Shown here: in pieces, positions 14,130 through 25,473 of the stretch
Layout of the letters: every line of letters begins with the position of its first letter
How positions within the stretch are numbered: position 1 is the first letter of the stretch
DNA from: Cricetomys ansorgei
Taxonomy: Eukaryota > Chordata > Mammalia > Rodentia > Nesomyidae
DNA: 64,000 nucleotides
Direction: 5' to 3'
NCBI GenBank assembly: GCA_026225945.1
Contig: JAMJFZ010000109.1
Location: 245,457-309,456, forward strand
The notes under the pieces: model-generated
What the model was told of the DNA's origin: nothing
Database searches by the model: none
The model's input: the letters and a program-made list of their open reading frames with translations, nothing else
Position numbers and translations under genes: made by a program

Positions 14130-15956
14130 CTCACCCACACTCACATGCTCCTGGGCACCCCCTCTGGAATAAACGGCAAGGGGCTTTAAGAGGGAATCCT
14201 GAATAGGCTGGTCCCTGCCTCACATGCAGGGGAATAAGAGCTGCTGGAGCGGCCCAAGGCCCAAGGTGTCCAGAGCAAGAGAGTCTCTGGCGCCAAGGTA
14301 CACCTGGACCCTGCCTGGCCTGCCCCAGCCCTGCCCGCCATGGCTCGGCCCCATCCAGCTTTTGGCCCCACCTGCTGCACTCTGCACACCAAACCGGCCC
14401 GGCCCGCCACGGACCTTCCCCAGGACTGCTACGGCTCACCCAGGCCTGGCCTGGCCCTCTCCAGCCCCATCTGCCGCACCCCAGCAAACCGTGGCTCGGC
14501 CCAGTGCGCCCGGTCTGCCCGGCCCACCTGGCCGGCCACCTCCTGCCCTGCTCACCCGTCAGCTGGCTGCATGCCACTACCTGTCTCACTGCCCCCCATG
14601 CTGCGCGTCCGCCCATGAGTAAGCCTCTGTCTCCTGACAGGAATGCTAAAGCATGTGCGCCTTTGCTTGTGGGCGTGTAGGAGGCATGTCTGAGCAGCAG
14701 AGAGCCGGCCCAGCTGGTAGCTGCTCCTTCTTTCCCGGCTCTTCCCCCTTCTGTGCCTACTGTGGTCTGGCCCGGCCTGGCCTGGCCTGCTGCTGCCCGC
14801 CTGGGCCTGCTCCATCCCATCCCTGCCTGCACCGGCCAGCCCTGGCTTCCCCAGCCTGCCAAGGCACAACTGGGCCCTGCCTGGCCTGCCCAAGCCCTGC
14901 CCACCATGGCTAGGTCCTGTTTGCCTCAGCCCTGCCTGCTGCGCCCGGCCCGCCCAACCTGCCAGGCCCGCTACAACTGCTCAGGCAAGCCTGGGCATGC
15001 CCTGGGCCTGCTACGGCTCACCCGGGCCCGGCCTGGCCCTTTCTAGCCCTGTCCGCCGCGCCCCCGCAAGCCACGGCTCAGCCCACTGCGCCCAACCCGC
15101 TCTTCGTGCTCGGCCCGCTCGGCCCGCTCGACATGCTCGGCCCGCCACGTCCTGCCCTGCTCGCCCCTCGCCCCTCTCCCCGCTGCAACCTGTCCTGCCA
15201 CCCGCCGTGCTGCGCATCCGCCTGTGAGTGAGCCTCTGTCTCCTGACAGAAATTCTAAAGCAGGGTCTTGCACATGCGCCCTAGCTAGTGGGCGTGTAGG
15301 AGGCGGGTCTGAGCGGCAGAGGGCGGGCCCAGCTGGTTGCCGCTTTCCTCTCCCGGCTCTGCCCCCTTCTGTGACTGCTGCGGCCCGTCCTGACCTGCCG
15401 CTGCCTGCCTGGGCCTGCTCCGGTCCCGTCCCGGTCCGCCCCGGCCCGCTCCAGCTCGCCCTGGTCCGCCAAGGAGCGTCTGGGCCCTGCCTGGCCTGCA
15501 CAGCCCTGTCCGCCATGGCTCGGCCCGGCTGCCTCAGCCCCACCTGCTGTGCCCTGCCCGCCCCACCTGCCCAGGCCCACCGAGGCCCTTCCCGCCCCGC
15601 CCTCTCGGGCCTGACCCAGGCCTGCCTAGGGTCCTCCGCGTCTCTCCCGGCCCGGCATGACCTGCTCCAGCACAGTCCTCCGAGCCCCAGCAAGCCGTGG
15701 CTTGGCTTGCCTGGCCCGCCACGTCCTGCCCTGCTCGCCCCTCCCCCCTCTGCCCGCTGCTACCTGTCCTGCCACCCGCCGTGCTGTGCATCCGCCTGTG
15801 AGTGAGCCTCTGTCTCCTGACAGAAATTCTAAAGCAGGGTCTTGCACATGCGCCCTAGCTAGTGGGGGCGTGTAGGAGGTGGGTCTGAGTGGCAGGGGGC
15901 GGGCCCAGCTTCTCTTCTGCTCTTCCCCTTCTGTGCCTGGCTCTGCCGCTGCTGTC
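14130..15956. repeat. GC-rich segment with three copies of a ~100-bp core
   Basis: A core running from cctctgtctcctgacag through gggcgtgtaggagg to gcccagctgg occurs at ~14,624, ~15,233 and ~15,807, spaced 609 and 574 bp. The cores are separated by long degenerate runs of GCCTG/GCCCG pentamers. The units are therefore ~600-bp tandem copies, the last cut short where LTR-like sequence begins. Long open frames on both strands here come from the CG-rich repeat and look like low-complexity Arg/Gly/Ala/Pro protein. Confidence 0.85.
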
Positions 15957-16920
15957 ACCTCTAAGGATAGTAGAATGAGGCCAGGTGAAGAGGGCCAGGC
16001 AGAGCCTTCAAGACCCTGGCTGGACTGGCTGGGTGTTTACACAGTCCAGAAGGGGAATCGTACCTAATTCCTGCTGATGGACTGGAGATAGTGTCCTGAT
16101 GCAGCTGTGATTCCCAAAGTGGTGGGGATTGCACGCACACTATGGGAAGCTATCCCGGGTTTCTGCACCATTTTTGGGGGGAGGTTATTTTATTAAAGAG
16201 ATGGAATAGGAGATGGAAAAGTGAAGTTCTATTGTTATGGCCCACCCCTGGACCTCACAACACCAAAGGGAGTAGCCTCCCTGTGGAGGTGGTGCAGTCC
16301 TGCCTGAAGGGATAATTTCCTAACAGTACCGAGGAGCTTCTGGCCAGGTGTTGCAGCTCTGTAGGGAAACGTCTCAGGAGAGCTGTTCTTCTTTCTCCTG
16401 TCTGATGATCTTGGCCTGGCAGTGACTGCTTAATTGAGAAATGAGGGTTTCTCAGTCCTTTCTAAAGGGTTCTGGAGGGGGTGCAGCTATTAACATGGCC
16501 TGTGATTGGTGGGATTCCCAGTCCATCCAGAAAGGGTTGTGAGGCCCAGCTCAGGGTCACTTGTGTTAGTCGGTGGCCTCCCTTTTTTCCTGTGCTCTCA
16601 CGTTGGGCACCACAAAGCCAGCTGGGAGTGAGTGGTGTCCCTGAAAGCTCCAAGTGGGAGCTTCCTTATGAGGACTTTTAAGTCCCAGAGAGAGTTTCCC
16701 AGCCTTGCACAGCAAGACCATCCCCTCCCCCCCATTGGGAATTAGACCGCCTCCTCGGTTGTCTTTGGCACCATTTGGGGTTCCTGGTGGGGGTGAGGAA
16801 TGGGGTCTTGGCTCCCAGAGTCCCTAGCAGGGTGGTGAGGGATGCACATATGGCTGTGAGGGTGCGTCCAGATCTATAATAGATGAATCAATGGGGAAAG
16901 GTGACTTTCATGGCTCCTCA
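15957..16920 (-). mobile_element. LTR-like element, copy A (LTR + primer site + short leader)
   Basis: This ~960-bp block recurs at 35,039-36,028 with substitutions and indels; shared stretches include gattggtgggattcccag and ttaagtcccagag. On the minus strand it ends in an 18-nt match to a tRNA-Phe primer-binding site (16,153-16,170). That places an LTR at about 16,920-16,175 and ~195 bp of leader below it. Similarity ends sharply at ~16,920. The minus orientation agrees with the gag/protease remnants beside copy B. The LTR ends themselves are not certain, since no clean TG...CA pair is visible. Confidence 0.55.
16153..16170 (-). other. tRNA-Phe-type primer-binding site
   Basis: The minus strand reads TGGTGCAGAAACCCGGGA. 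It differs at one of 18 positions from the complement of the tRNA-Phe 3' end, which primes several rodent LTR elements. It lies where an LTR/leader boundary is expected. Confidence 0.6.
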
Positions 16921-17999
16921 CAGAGGGACCCCTGGGCTATGGGGTATGTCTGCAGTCAGGTGTTAGGGGGCAGAGCTCTTCAGCACAGAGCCCTGCCTGC
17001 TGTAGACTTTGCTCGTTGCAGGATCCCAACACTAATCATTCCTAAAAGAAATAGAGATTCAGGCTATGTGACTCTTAAGAAATTTAGGGTTAGTGTCATT
17101 GAGTGTCTTATGTGTGGATTCTATAGAGAATGGGTGCTTTAGTGGACTGTAGAAAGCCTTCTGATACCTGCAAGAGACATGCATGTTTGTATTCAAAACC
17201 TTATGTTTGGCTATACAGGCCACATTGGCCTTGAACTAACATTGATCCATCTTTTTCCTGAAGACTTTTTAGTACTGGATTCCTGGAGTGTGTAATCACA
17301 CTCAGCTGTGATACCAAGTTCATTTGGGCAGCTCCCTTCCAATCTTGAGGAAAGACTTTACAACTTACCAAAACCAAAGATACAACTTTAGTAGTTGGAC
17401 ATCTTAGTGCTTTCTTAAAGGGCATCCACAGTATTTTTATTGCATGCCTTGAAAAGTGTGTGACTGGCCTCTCGAATTAGGAAATCATTGAGATGGAACA
17501 AACCAAGTACCCAGCCTGCTGTCCACTTTTCTGTGGTGAGCCCCCACACCTTGAGCTCAGGATCTGCTATGTGTGTGCCTTTTGGCTAAATCTCATTTGG
17601 GGCAGCTGTTGAGCAAGCCTAAGCTGCAAAAAAAGACAAGGCCAGAGGCAGCGTATTTCATGGAAGTCAAAGATTACTTAAGGAGATTTCTTCTTAATGT
17701 CACAAAGCAGGATGATGGCTTTGTGGCTAACTGTCGAGCATCAATGTTTTGTATGTATTTTGATTTGCCTTGTTGACTGTGACCCATTGCTTACACATGC
17801 CTTCCACCTCATCATCATTAACGTCGTTCTTGCAAGTGCACCTGTTTTGACCCTTCTTGTTGTTGCCTTGGAAACTCCACACATGCCCCCCTCTGGTGGG
17901 GAAGATGGTCTTAGCGTAAATATTTGCCAGTTTGGCCCCTGTGAACTGAAGATATATTGTGTGCATTTTTCAGGCCTGTTAATTTATTCTTTCATGCAC
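16921..17999. other. unique sequence, no gene recognised
   Basis: Apart from the old B1 at about 17,195-17,315, I see only short frames on both strands without recognisable similarity. Confidence 0.55.
17195..17315 (-). repeat. old B1 SINE
   Basis: Degenerate antisense B1: ggctatacaggccacattggccttgaact followed at B1 spacing by ctggattcctggagtgtg and atcacactcagct. Confidence 0.6.
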
Positions 18000-18390
18000 T
18001 TAATGAGAGTCCAGAGTTGAATTTTTCAAAGCTCTTTATTAATCAGAAACCATGTTGAATCTCAGGGAATTCTATACCCAGGCTGCTAGGCAGAGAGCTC
18101 ACTCCAAGGCTTCCTCACCCCATGCTCTCCTCCTGCTCTCTAGCTTCTTCTTCCATCTCCCAGCCCTTGCTCTAGTTCTTTTTTATTCCAAATCCTCTCT
18201 GTCTCCACCCAGCCTTCCAATCTACAAAATGAATGGAACTTAACCTTCATCTCCTTAAGGCTAAGGAATGTCCTATTCATGGAGAGAGCTGGATAGCCAC
18301 TCCTTTGTTTACTGGTAGGATGTGAGTCCTTCGCAGTGCTACAAGGACAGTTTACTGGAACATTATCCATAACTAAAATCTCCCACAACA
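18000..18390 (-). mobile_element. 3' LTR of class II ERV remnant
   Basis: On the minus strand this starts TGTTGTGGGAG at 18,390 and carries AATAAA near 18,033-18,041. About 300 bp matches the block at ~22,880-23,178, including the same start. It lies downstream of the gag and protease remnants, as a 3' LTR should. The lower boundary is approximate. Confidence 0.6.
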
Positions 18391-20050
18391 CAGGCCAGTG
18401 TTTTCATGCCACTTCTTCCTGATCCAGCACCATCCCAAGTGTTAAGCTGGTCTTATCAATTTTTCAGATTTCACAGACCTCCTCAAATCCAGGATTTCTG
18501 GGAAGAGGCATGATTCACTGAGACGTGACTTACAATTTTGTATGAACCGTTCCTTAGATATTTGGAGCAGACCTTAAAACACATGGCTGAGAACCACAGT
18601 TGGCAGTACTTGCCTTTGTGTGGCATGAATTAATGAATGGATGTCTGGTATATTGAGGTCCAGGGCTCCTAAGTCCTGTATCAGAGAGGCAGGCAGCCAG
18701 CACCGGTATTGGTAACTGAAAAATACATCATGTGTATAACCAACCTCATAGTTTCAGTATTAGAGACAGGTGTTTGTTTCATCTAGCAAGTTGTTTTTAT
18801 CCTTGATCGGAAAAGCAGTCAAGCTTAAGTCCTCATCAAGAATGCCATCCACCTTACAAGGTATTCAATCAATACAGTTAAACATTAGATATCTGTGCCC
18901 ATCACTAAGAAAAAGAGCAATAAATCACTCCTCATGCATTTCAAGGCATTCCCCCATCACCAAATTCCTGTATATGTAGTCCTGCCTGAGCACATCACCG
19001 CCACACTTGCGTCTACTTTGGTGGCAACTCAAACCCTGCCTCACAAGAAATCTCATGTTCCTTTACTCCCCTCCAAATGTTTCCTTTGTTTGGATGGAAC
19101 TCGCTCTTTCTCTGGACAGTAAGCAGCAGTCTGCACGCACAGTTCGAAAGTCCTTCATGATTGTAACCATCCCATACATAACAGCAAGCATTTATCACTT
19201 CCAAAGTTCACCGATTGTTCATGAACAATCACCAATGTTTTCTAAAGTTTAGCACAATATTCATGCTGTTCAAATGCCTTTGCAGAGTAGCAGGAGACAG
19301 TGTGGTGATAATCAGCATGTATTTGCATCTTTTTTATCTTACATGAGCACTGTGAAAGCTGCCTTGATTTAAACAGGTTTCCTGCAAGCTGCAGACTCAT
19401 CTGCATGATGATTTCATAGATTAAGATGGTTTTATGAAGCCAACAGCTTCCCATATGTCTTCTTGTCAAGGAGGCTGTACCTCGGTTGGTAGAGAAATAA
19501 TGAACAGTGGATCTGAACCGTCTTTGGGTTACTGATAGCATCATCAGCATGCTGTCTTAGGCCATTCCATGTCATCATTCTCATGCCCTGTCTCTGACTG
19601 CCAGGTTCTGTATTAAGCCGGGGCTGGTGAAATAGGAATGATTCATGCCACTTATCTTTCACAATGCTGTATGGAGACCTCCCTCCCTCCAAACAGCACA
19701 GGAGCATAGCAGCTAGAAAGGCCTTCAATGGTGGTCTGTTTTTGTAGGACTACTGAGGATTTTGCTTGGCATTAGCCCACACTCTCTGATGTCTTTCTTC
19801 AGCCCATTGTTCTCTGGATACTCTCAGTTGTATGTTTTGCTTCTGAAAAGACAAAAACACAGCCTTTCCCTGGCATGGGGTGGAGTCTACACACTCCAGG
19901 CTATTATTATTATTAGATTAGAAATGCTGAGACAATATCTCTTAAGAGTTAAATAATTCCTATTTCATGGTAAAATGGATAATTTCACAAACCTCCTCTA
20001 CCCCTCCTGTCTTTTTTTAAATGTAAGTTGAAGTTGTATTAACCATACCT
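18391..20050 (-). mobile_element. internal ERV region, unassigned
   Basis: This lies between the protease remnant and the 3' LTR, where pol and env would be expected. Minus-strand frames of up to ~100 codons occur (19,242-19,728), but I find no reverse transcriptase or integrase signature. Most of pol is therefore deleted or too decayed to see, and inserted foreign sequence is possible. Confidence 0.35.
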
Positions 20051-20179
20051 TATTTTTTAAATCCAATACTTTGTGTCTTTTTGGCTGGACACTCATCATG
20101 TCAGCCTCAGGTGTTGTAGGTGTGGCTCATAACAGGAACATCTGGCTACCACAATCCCTTTTGGGTTCTGTAGTCCATG

Positions 20180-20465
20180 ATAAACCCTGGAGGTCCTCTC
20201 CTCGAATTCATAGCTGCGTAGGTTATATATGGCCTTATACTTCCTATTTTGCATTTCTGTTTTTATGCATTTAGCACCTGTTACACTTTTTTTTAATCTG
20301 AGAAAATGTTCCAGTACCTAAGAGCTGAGTAGATTCATCTTGAAGAGTCCACTTTCCAATCCAGTAGTCTTGTGAGATGATTGTGACATCAGCTCCTGTT
20401 CCTGATAATCCAGTAATTAACAATCCATCTCTCTGAATTGTTAACTTAGGTAGGTCTCTGATCAC
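20180..20465 (-). pseudogene. retroviral aspartic protease remnant, class II
   Basis: The minus-strand frame from 20,465 contains GTGADVTIISQDYW followed by WTLQDESTQLLGTG. This is the spacing of the active-site region and flap of betaretrovirus/IAP-type proteases. The residue aligning with the catalytic aspartate is glycine (about 20,400-20,402), so the enzyme would be inactive. The frame stops at ~20,271, and similarity continues in another frame toward ~20,180, which indicates a frameshift. In an intact element the enzyme cuts Gag-Pol in assembling particles. It lies just downstream of the gag remnant on the same strand. Confidence 0.75.
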
Positions 20466-20651
20466 TTAGATTTGCTTCCCAAAATACTGATCTTTCAGTA
20501 ACTTATATTCCATCTGTTTTAGTAAATGCACCTGCTCCATCACTGCTAGCAAGGCACTAACTGCATCAAGTTGTCTTAGGGTATGTTGATCTACTGAAGT
20601 TAAGAGATGGATGACTCCTGTTTTCTGTGATAGTAACAATGAGCCAAGCAC
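20466..20651 (-). pseudogene. ERV reading frame between gag and protease
   Basis: A 61-codon open stretch lies between the nucleocapsid remnant and the protease remnant. In class II elements this is the end of gag or the start of the pro frame, sometimes with a dUTPase domain. I do not recognise dUTPase motifs, so it is assigned by position only. Confidence 0.4.
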
Positions 20652-20689
20652 CCTAGGGCGTTTTTCCTACAGCATTGAATATACTTGAA

Positions 20690-21106
20690 TAGCAGTCATC
20701 ATTCTGCATTCATTCCTTAGCCCAGTGTCTGCCTTTTCCAAACACACCTTATACAAATTCCAGGAACCTTATATTTTCTTTGTGCCTTATTCTCAAAAGA
20801 TTATTTTCATTATTCTTTTTTTTCTGTAGCCCTTTTTAAACTGTCCTGGCTTTCCTCAGCCAAAGCTTTCAGTTTGTAGTTTTTGATAGGACCATGAACA
20901 TATCAGTAGTGATTTTGATCCATTCATCTAGGGAAGTAAACTTTATTTAAGGCTGCCTTATTTATTGCCTTTTGACATTCTGAATTAACATTTGTCAAAC
21001 AGCAGAGATTTAACTCCCTTGCTTTTGAGTATTTACTGTCATATGAACAGCAGAGGACAATCTCTGCAAAAAAAACCTCTATGCATGCCTCTTTAGGCCC
21101 TCTCAT
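20690..21106 (-). pseudogene. retroviral gag remnant (capsid end and nucleocapsid), class II
   Basis: The minus-strand frame 21,106-20,924 reads GPKEACIEVF...NVNSECQKAINK, the C-terminal capsid pattern of class II (MMTV/IAP-type) Gag. Beyond it, in broken frames, are two decayed CCHC zinc knuckles. One is at about 20,855-20,826 (GKPGQFKKGY, with the His and last Cys replaced). The other is at about 20,739-20,710 (an HWAKEC-like end). Gag forms the particle shell and the knuckles bind genomic RNA. Stops and frameshifts make this non-functional. Confidence 0.75.
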
Positions 21107-22799
21107 GATTTTAGTACATGAGTCAGACCTTTGTCCTGGCTCTTCAACTGTATCTCAAGGTTTTAAAGCAACCGTACGACAGCATGCCAAAATACTGCCC
21201 TCAATCCAACTCTGCACTTCTTGTTCAGTGTATTCATCCTTCACCTATCAATTGATCTCTTAGAATACTAATTCCTGTAGCTCGTTTGCTTTTTCCCGTT
21301 ACCAAAGGTTCCTCTGGTCAGCCTTTGTAGTTGAGGAGCAGCTTCTAATACAGCTTTTGCCAATTCCCTCCAATCTCATGGTGTACCTTATGTGTGCTCA
21401 GCGCAGTCTTCCTATAAGGTTTCCCATGAAGAGAGTCCATTCCCTAGGTTCCTATGTCCCCTTTAAATTTTCTTTAAGTCTACCATTTCCTTATGTTGTC
21501 ATCCAAGTTCATCATAACCTTGTAGATTGTCAGAAGTAGCCCACATTTTGGGTCTATTGCCTGGGCAAGCCAGAGTTGATTTCCTGACAGTCTTCAGCTG
21601 CCACATTTCATTGTAAGGTGGAGCATTAGGCAGGCACTTCATTTTCTTCCTCAGGTAATTACTTGCTTCCTTCCTGAATTCCTAAATTATAACTAATGTT
21701 CTAATTTTGCTACCAAGGTCTGCGTTTTTGCATTCCACTTGTCATCTGTTTCTGTGCTCATGGCTGCTTCTTTGTGACAGGCAAGTAGATTCTGCTTTTC
21801 TTTCCATCATACTTCCAGTTTCTAATTCTGCTCTTAATTTATCTCCTATATCTAAGTCATGGTCCCATAAAAGGGCTAGGAGATTTCCCTTTGCTTTCTG
21901 TTCTGACACTTTTCTTGGTAAGAGCACAGTATGCCATCATGGTAATCAAGGACACAGTTTGAAATCACAGGCCAACAGAAATGTAGTCTGTATTGTGCCA
22001 CTCTCAGTTCAAGTATTTAGCTCTTCTTTTACTGCTTTCATCCCTAAGGCATCCATAACAAAAGTATACAGAGCTTATGTGCACTGTGTTATAATATCTT
22101 CCTTTTATTGCACAGAAAGATTTTCTTTTGCTCATCCTTCCCTTCCTTAAGGGGACGTCTGTGTAATCTTCCTTTATTTTTTATTGTCTTACTGTTCCCC
22201 CCACTTTGTCTTCTTACTGAAGGTCTACAGATCTCTGGTACCTTTCCTGGAACTTTATTAATCCACATCTGTGTGCACTTTCTCCTTTCATTCTTTCTTC
22301 TTCTCCCGCTCTCCTCTTTCCATAAGAGGCCTTTCTGTTTTATAATTACTTATCCTGCGTCTACTGCACATCTCCTGCCTTTCTCACTGCTCATTAGGTA
22401 CAGTATTTCCTGAGGTGTGAATGATTGACAATGCCTTCAAAACTGTTTTATTTCTCCTTGTCTTTGTCTTTTTTACTCATTACTTACTCCCTGCTTTTAT
22501 TCTATCTTCCTCCCAAACTTAACCCTTTTAATGACTACTGTTATCTTTGAGCTTACTTCACCTTCCCTGTGCCTTCTCTTCTTCTTTCCTCTGCCTCAGC
22601 TCCATCTGTCTCGTGTTTCTCTCGTTTCATTGTAGAATCTGTGTGTGCTGGACTCTGGGATGCCATGTGTTTTCTTGCTATGTGTTGACTGTCCTTTTTC
22701 TGTAGCATCTCTGTCCAGAATCTCTGTCACACGTCCACATAAAATTGTTACTAAGCTTTCAGTCTCTTGATATGACTCCATTGTTGTTTTTTCTTAACT
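21107..22799 (-). mobile_element. ERV upstream gag/leader region, decayed
   Basis: This stretch lies between the 5' LTR and the capsid remnant, so it should hold the leader, matrix and N-terminal capsid. I see only broken minus-strand frames (for example 21,927-21,742 and 22,781-22,596) and no clear matrix motif. The plus-strand frame at 21,707-22,150 is antisense to it and is not a gene. Confidence 0.45.
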
Positions 22800-23178
22800 T
22801 TTTCTCATCCTCTTCAGTGCAAGGCAGTTCTCAGTGGTTTATCACCCAGGTGTCTGCATTCCACGTTATTCCACCCTCCCACGTTTCTCTCCTTGTGCTC
22901 CTCCTCTTCTTGCCTCCCAGCTTCTCCTCCTGCCTACCTCTCCACCCCAGCCCTAGGTGCTTTTCCATTCTATATTATCTCTGTCTATGCCCAGCCCTGC
23001 CTCCAGTACCCAAGCACATGGATCCTGACCTTACTCTACCTTAGGCGAGGAATTTCCTAATCAGATGGAGAGCTAGGTGGCTCCTAAAGTGTTTACAGGT
23101 AGGAAGATCCTTTACAATCTTCAAGGACATTTTCCTTCACCAGAATATCGATACCCATCTATACAATATCCCACAACA
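22800..23178 (-). mobile_element. 5' LTR of class II ERV remnant
   Basis: On the minus strand it starts TGTTGTGGG at 23,178, like the 18,390 copy. It aligns with that copy over ~300 bp with many substitutions (for example aatttcctaatcagatggagag against aatgtcctattcatggagag). The two flank the gag/protease remnants at a distance of ~4.8 kb. Their divergence implies an old insertion. Confidence 0.58.
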
Positions 23179-24099
23179 CTGAAAGAAATCCTGCTATCCA
23201 GGAGCCGAGGCCCTGCTGAGCTCTGTGGCAGCCATTGTGTCCTCAGTGGAAGTGCTACAGCTCTGAGGGGATGATATCACAAGTCTCATTTGAAATGCTA
23301 CAGCTCTTGTAGGAAAAGTATCCTGACAGTCAGTCAGGATTTCTCAAAACCTGAAGCTAGCTCATAATTCTCACAAGAATACATGTTCATTCTGTTTTCC
23401 TAATGTTTACCTCTCCTGCTTTATGTGTAGCCAAATTGTTTCTCAGTTATGACTGCTGCTTTCCTGATTCTAAGCTCCCTTTTAACAAACATTAAAAACA
23501 ATCCTTTCCGCAAAATGACGTGTAGCCTGCTTTGACTTTCAAAACAGGCCGTAAGCAAGTCTACGTCGGACCCTGTCTCCAATTCTACAGTGTTAGATGG
23601 TACCCTCTCATTCTTTGGCTAGACTCATTCAACTTTCTAGTTCGTATTTTGAGTGGCAGACGGCAAGCAGGTACTTAGGCTTCCTTGGCTAGACTGTGCA
23701 CTGAGTCCCATTCTTCTTTGTCTTGGCTGTTTGTATCCCGCTTAGATTTTCTCTCTCAGCATTTCACTGTCTTCCATACTGTCTCTTTACATGCAGCGCC
23801 ACGAACAGCTTCTCTCAGGCCCTAAACTCGCCGATCTGTCCAAGCAGAGTCTGGCATGTTCCGCCCACCCCCGTGCCTCTCTCTCACAACAGTTAGCTTT
23901 CGGCAGAACATTCTTGTGCCCAGGTCAGCACTCATCTTTCCCTCCACTTCCTGATGGAACCTCTGCCTTGATCGTCAGCAAGCTCAACAGCTGTCCGCAA
24001 AAACAGCCATCTCCAGAGCAACAGCTTCCTTTTTCCATCTCAGTCTCTGCCAGCCAATGATGGCTTGGATGCTTACACCATCCTCCGCCCTGCACTGAC
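23179..24099. other. unique sequence, no gene recognised
   Basis: Mixed composition with a plus-strand frame of 89 codons at 23,791-24,060 that I do not recognise. Confidence 0.5.
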
Positions 24100-24450
24100 A
24101 TCATTATGCCAGCAGAAATGACGCATGCTCACTGCCTCCATGCTATTCCCGGTTTCCGGAAGTAAGTATGGGTCGCTGTCAGTGTCCGGTACAGTTGGTC
24201 GGTCCTGTTCTCAAATCTGGCGCCAAGGAACACAGGGGAGGTGCGCACGGAGGGAGCGGCCCAAGAGCTTCTGGGGCCGCACTTCTCTGTACAGCGCCTC
24301 AGCTGCGCCGGTGGGACCCATTCAAAATGGCAGCATGGCTGCTCCGAGGGACTTCATCAGAGGTTTTCCCTTTGGCTCTACAGGGAGGGGAGGACAGGAG
24401 AGAGTCTGGGAGGCAGCGTGAGCTTTTCTGACCGTAGGAGAGAGAGGCTG
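24100..24450. promoter_or_regulatory. small CpG-rich segment, possible promoter
   Basis: CpG density is well above the flanks from ~24,115 to ~24,350. The segment contains ETS-like ccggaagt, a CRE-like tgacgc and a YY1-like aaaatggcagc. A donor-like aagtaagt occurs at ~24,158. Three overlapping plus-strand frames pass through it, and none is recognisable. It could be a promoter with first exon of an unknown transcript or the GC-rich part of an LTR. Confidence 0.3.
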
Positions 24451-24889
24451 CTGAATGCACTGGGTGGCTCTTTGCTGTCCAGTGGCCACGAAGAGTGCAG
24501 GATTTCTATGGTGCAATGTGGCAGGGTGGCAAGCTCTGTCAGTTCTCTGACTGACGGTGCTGTTATGTCTTTATTCCAGAATGTTGACTCTGGTTCTCTG
24601 TCTGAGCTATTGTGCTATTAGCTGTAATTGTGCTTTCAGAGGTAGTGGTAGTGGCCCTTCCTTTGCTTCTCAGTTTTCCTTATCCATCACATAGTCTCAA
24701 CTCTGTCTACAGGTGTGTACCAGAGGCTCAGGTATCACTGGAATTTTCAGCATGCACAGACAGCATTTAGGCCGATGTGTGTGTGTTATTCGCTTTCTTC
24801 ACGCAGCAGTTCAGGAGGAGTATATCCTTGGACTCTCCAAGCAAATAGCAATAGAACATAGAGATGATGACTTTGTTTGGATGTGCTTT

Positions 24890-25010
24890 TGTGCTCCTGC
24901 TTGTCTGGCATTGGCTAGGCAGAGGCAGAGGGCTATCTGTGAGTTCTAGTAGAGACCAAACACAGTGAGTTTTTTGGACAGCCAGAGCAACATAGTAAGT
25001 ATTTTAGTCT
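24890..25010 (+). repeat. old B1 SINE
   Basis: Sense B1 pieces in order: ggcagaggcagaggg, ctgtgagttct, gacagccagagcaac, followed by A-rich sequence. Confidence 0.6.
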
Positions 25011-25056
25011 CTCCAATGACAGAGCAAAGAAACAATTAAAATAACAGAGCTAGGTA

Positions 25057-25473
25057 TTAGTAATACAGTATCTCAAACACACACAAACAACCCAACAGAG
25101 CAACATAGTTAGGATGTCTTTTCAAAGAATACACTATCCCAAAGCAACAACAAACACACAGAGACAAAACAAAACCAGAAAACAGAGCAACAATGACAGA
25201 CAACACACTTCGAAAATCCAAAAGGTAACTTGTGGATGACTCTGTGAATTCTGCATCCTTAGCCTGAAAGTGGGGTATGTCTTCTGGATCAGCATTGGAG
25301 GCTGACACAGATGTTTTTGCAGCTGTGATTTTGTTGAGGTGAAACCGAGTCTGGTCTCCTTGTCCAGTTCCAGGCCAATCCACCTTTCCTACCTGTCTCG
25401 TAAGAACCCCATCATTAAAAACCAAACCGAAAAACTGTTCCATAGTCAGATGCATAGAAAACTGATGGTGCAT
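25057..25473 (-). other. 138-codon open frame, unrecognised
   Basis: The frame reads through an A-rich stretch on the opposite strand, giving a hydrophobic, cysteine-rich C-terminus. Its first ~75 residues are of ordinary composition. I see no known domain or splice sites. It may be a fragment of an old retroelement or a chance frame. Confidence 0.15.

Noticed and set aside
14131..15805. Several long frames (up to 258 codons) on both strands
   Set aside because: Low-complexity Gly/Arg/Ala/Pro translations of GCCTG/GCCCG repeats, open in many frames at once.
21707..22150. 147-codon plus-strand frame
   Set aside because: Antisense to the decayed gag/leader region of the minus-strand ERV; composition is pyrimidine-driven.
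24168..24621. Plus-strand frames containing KMAAWLLRG as a possible gene start
   Set aside because: Three frames are open together in CpG-rich sequence and none has recognisable similarity; kept only as a possible promoter segment.
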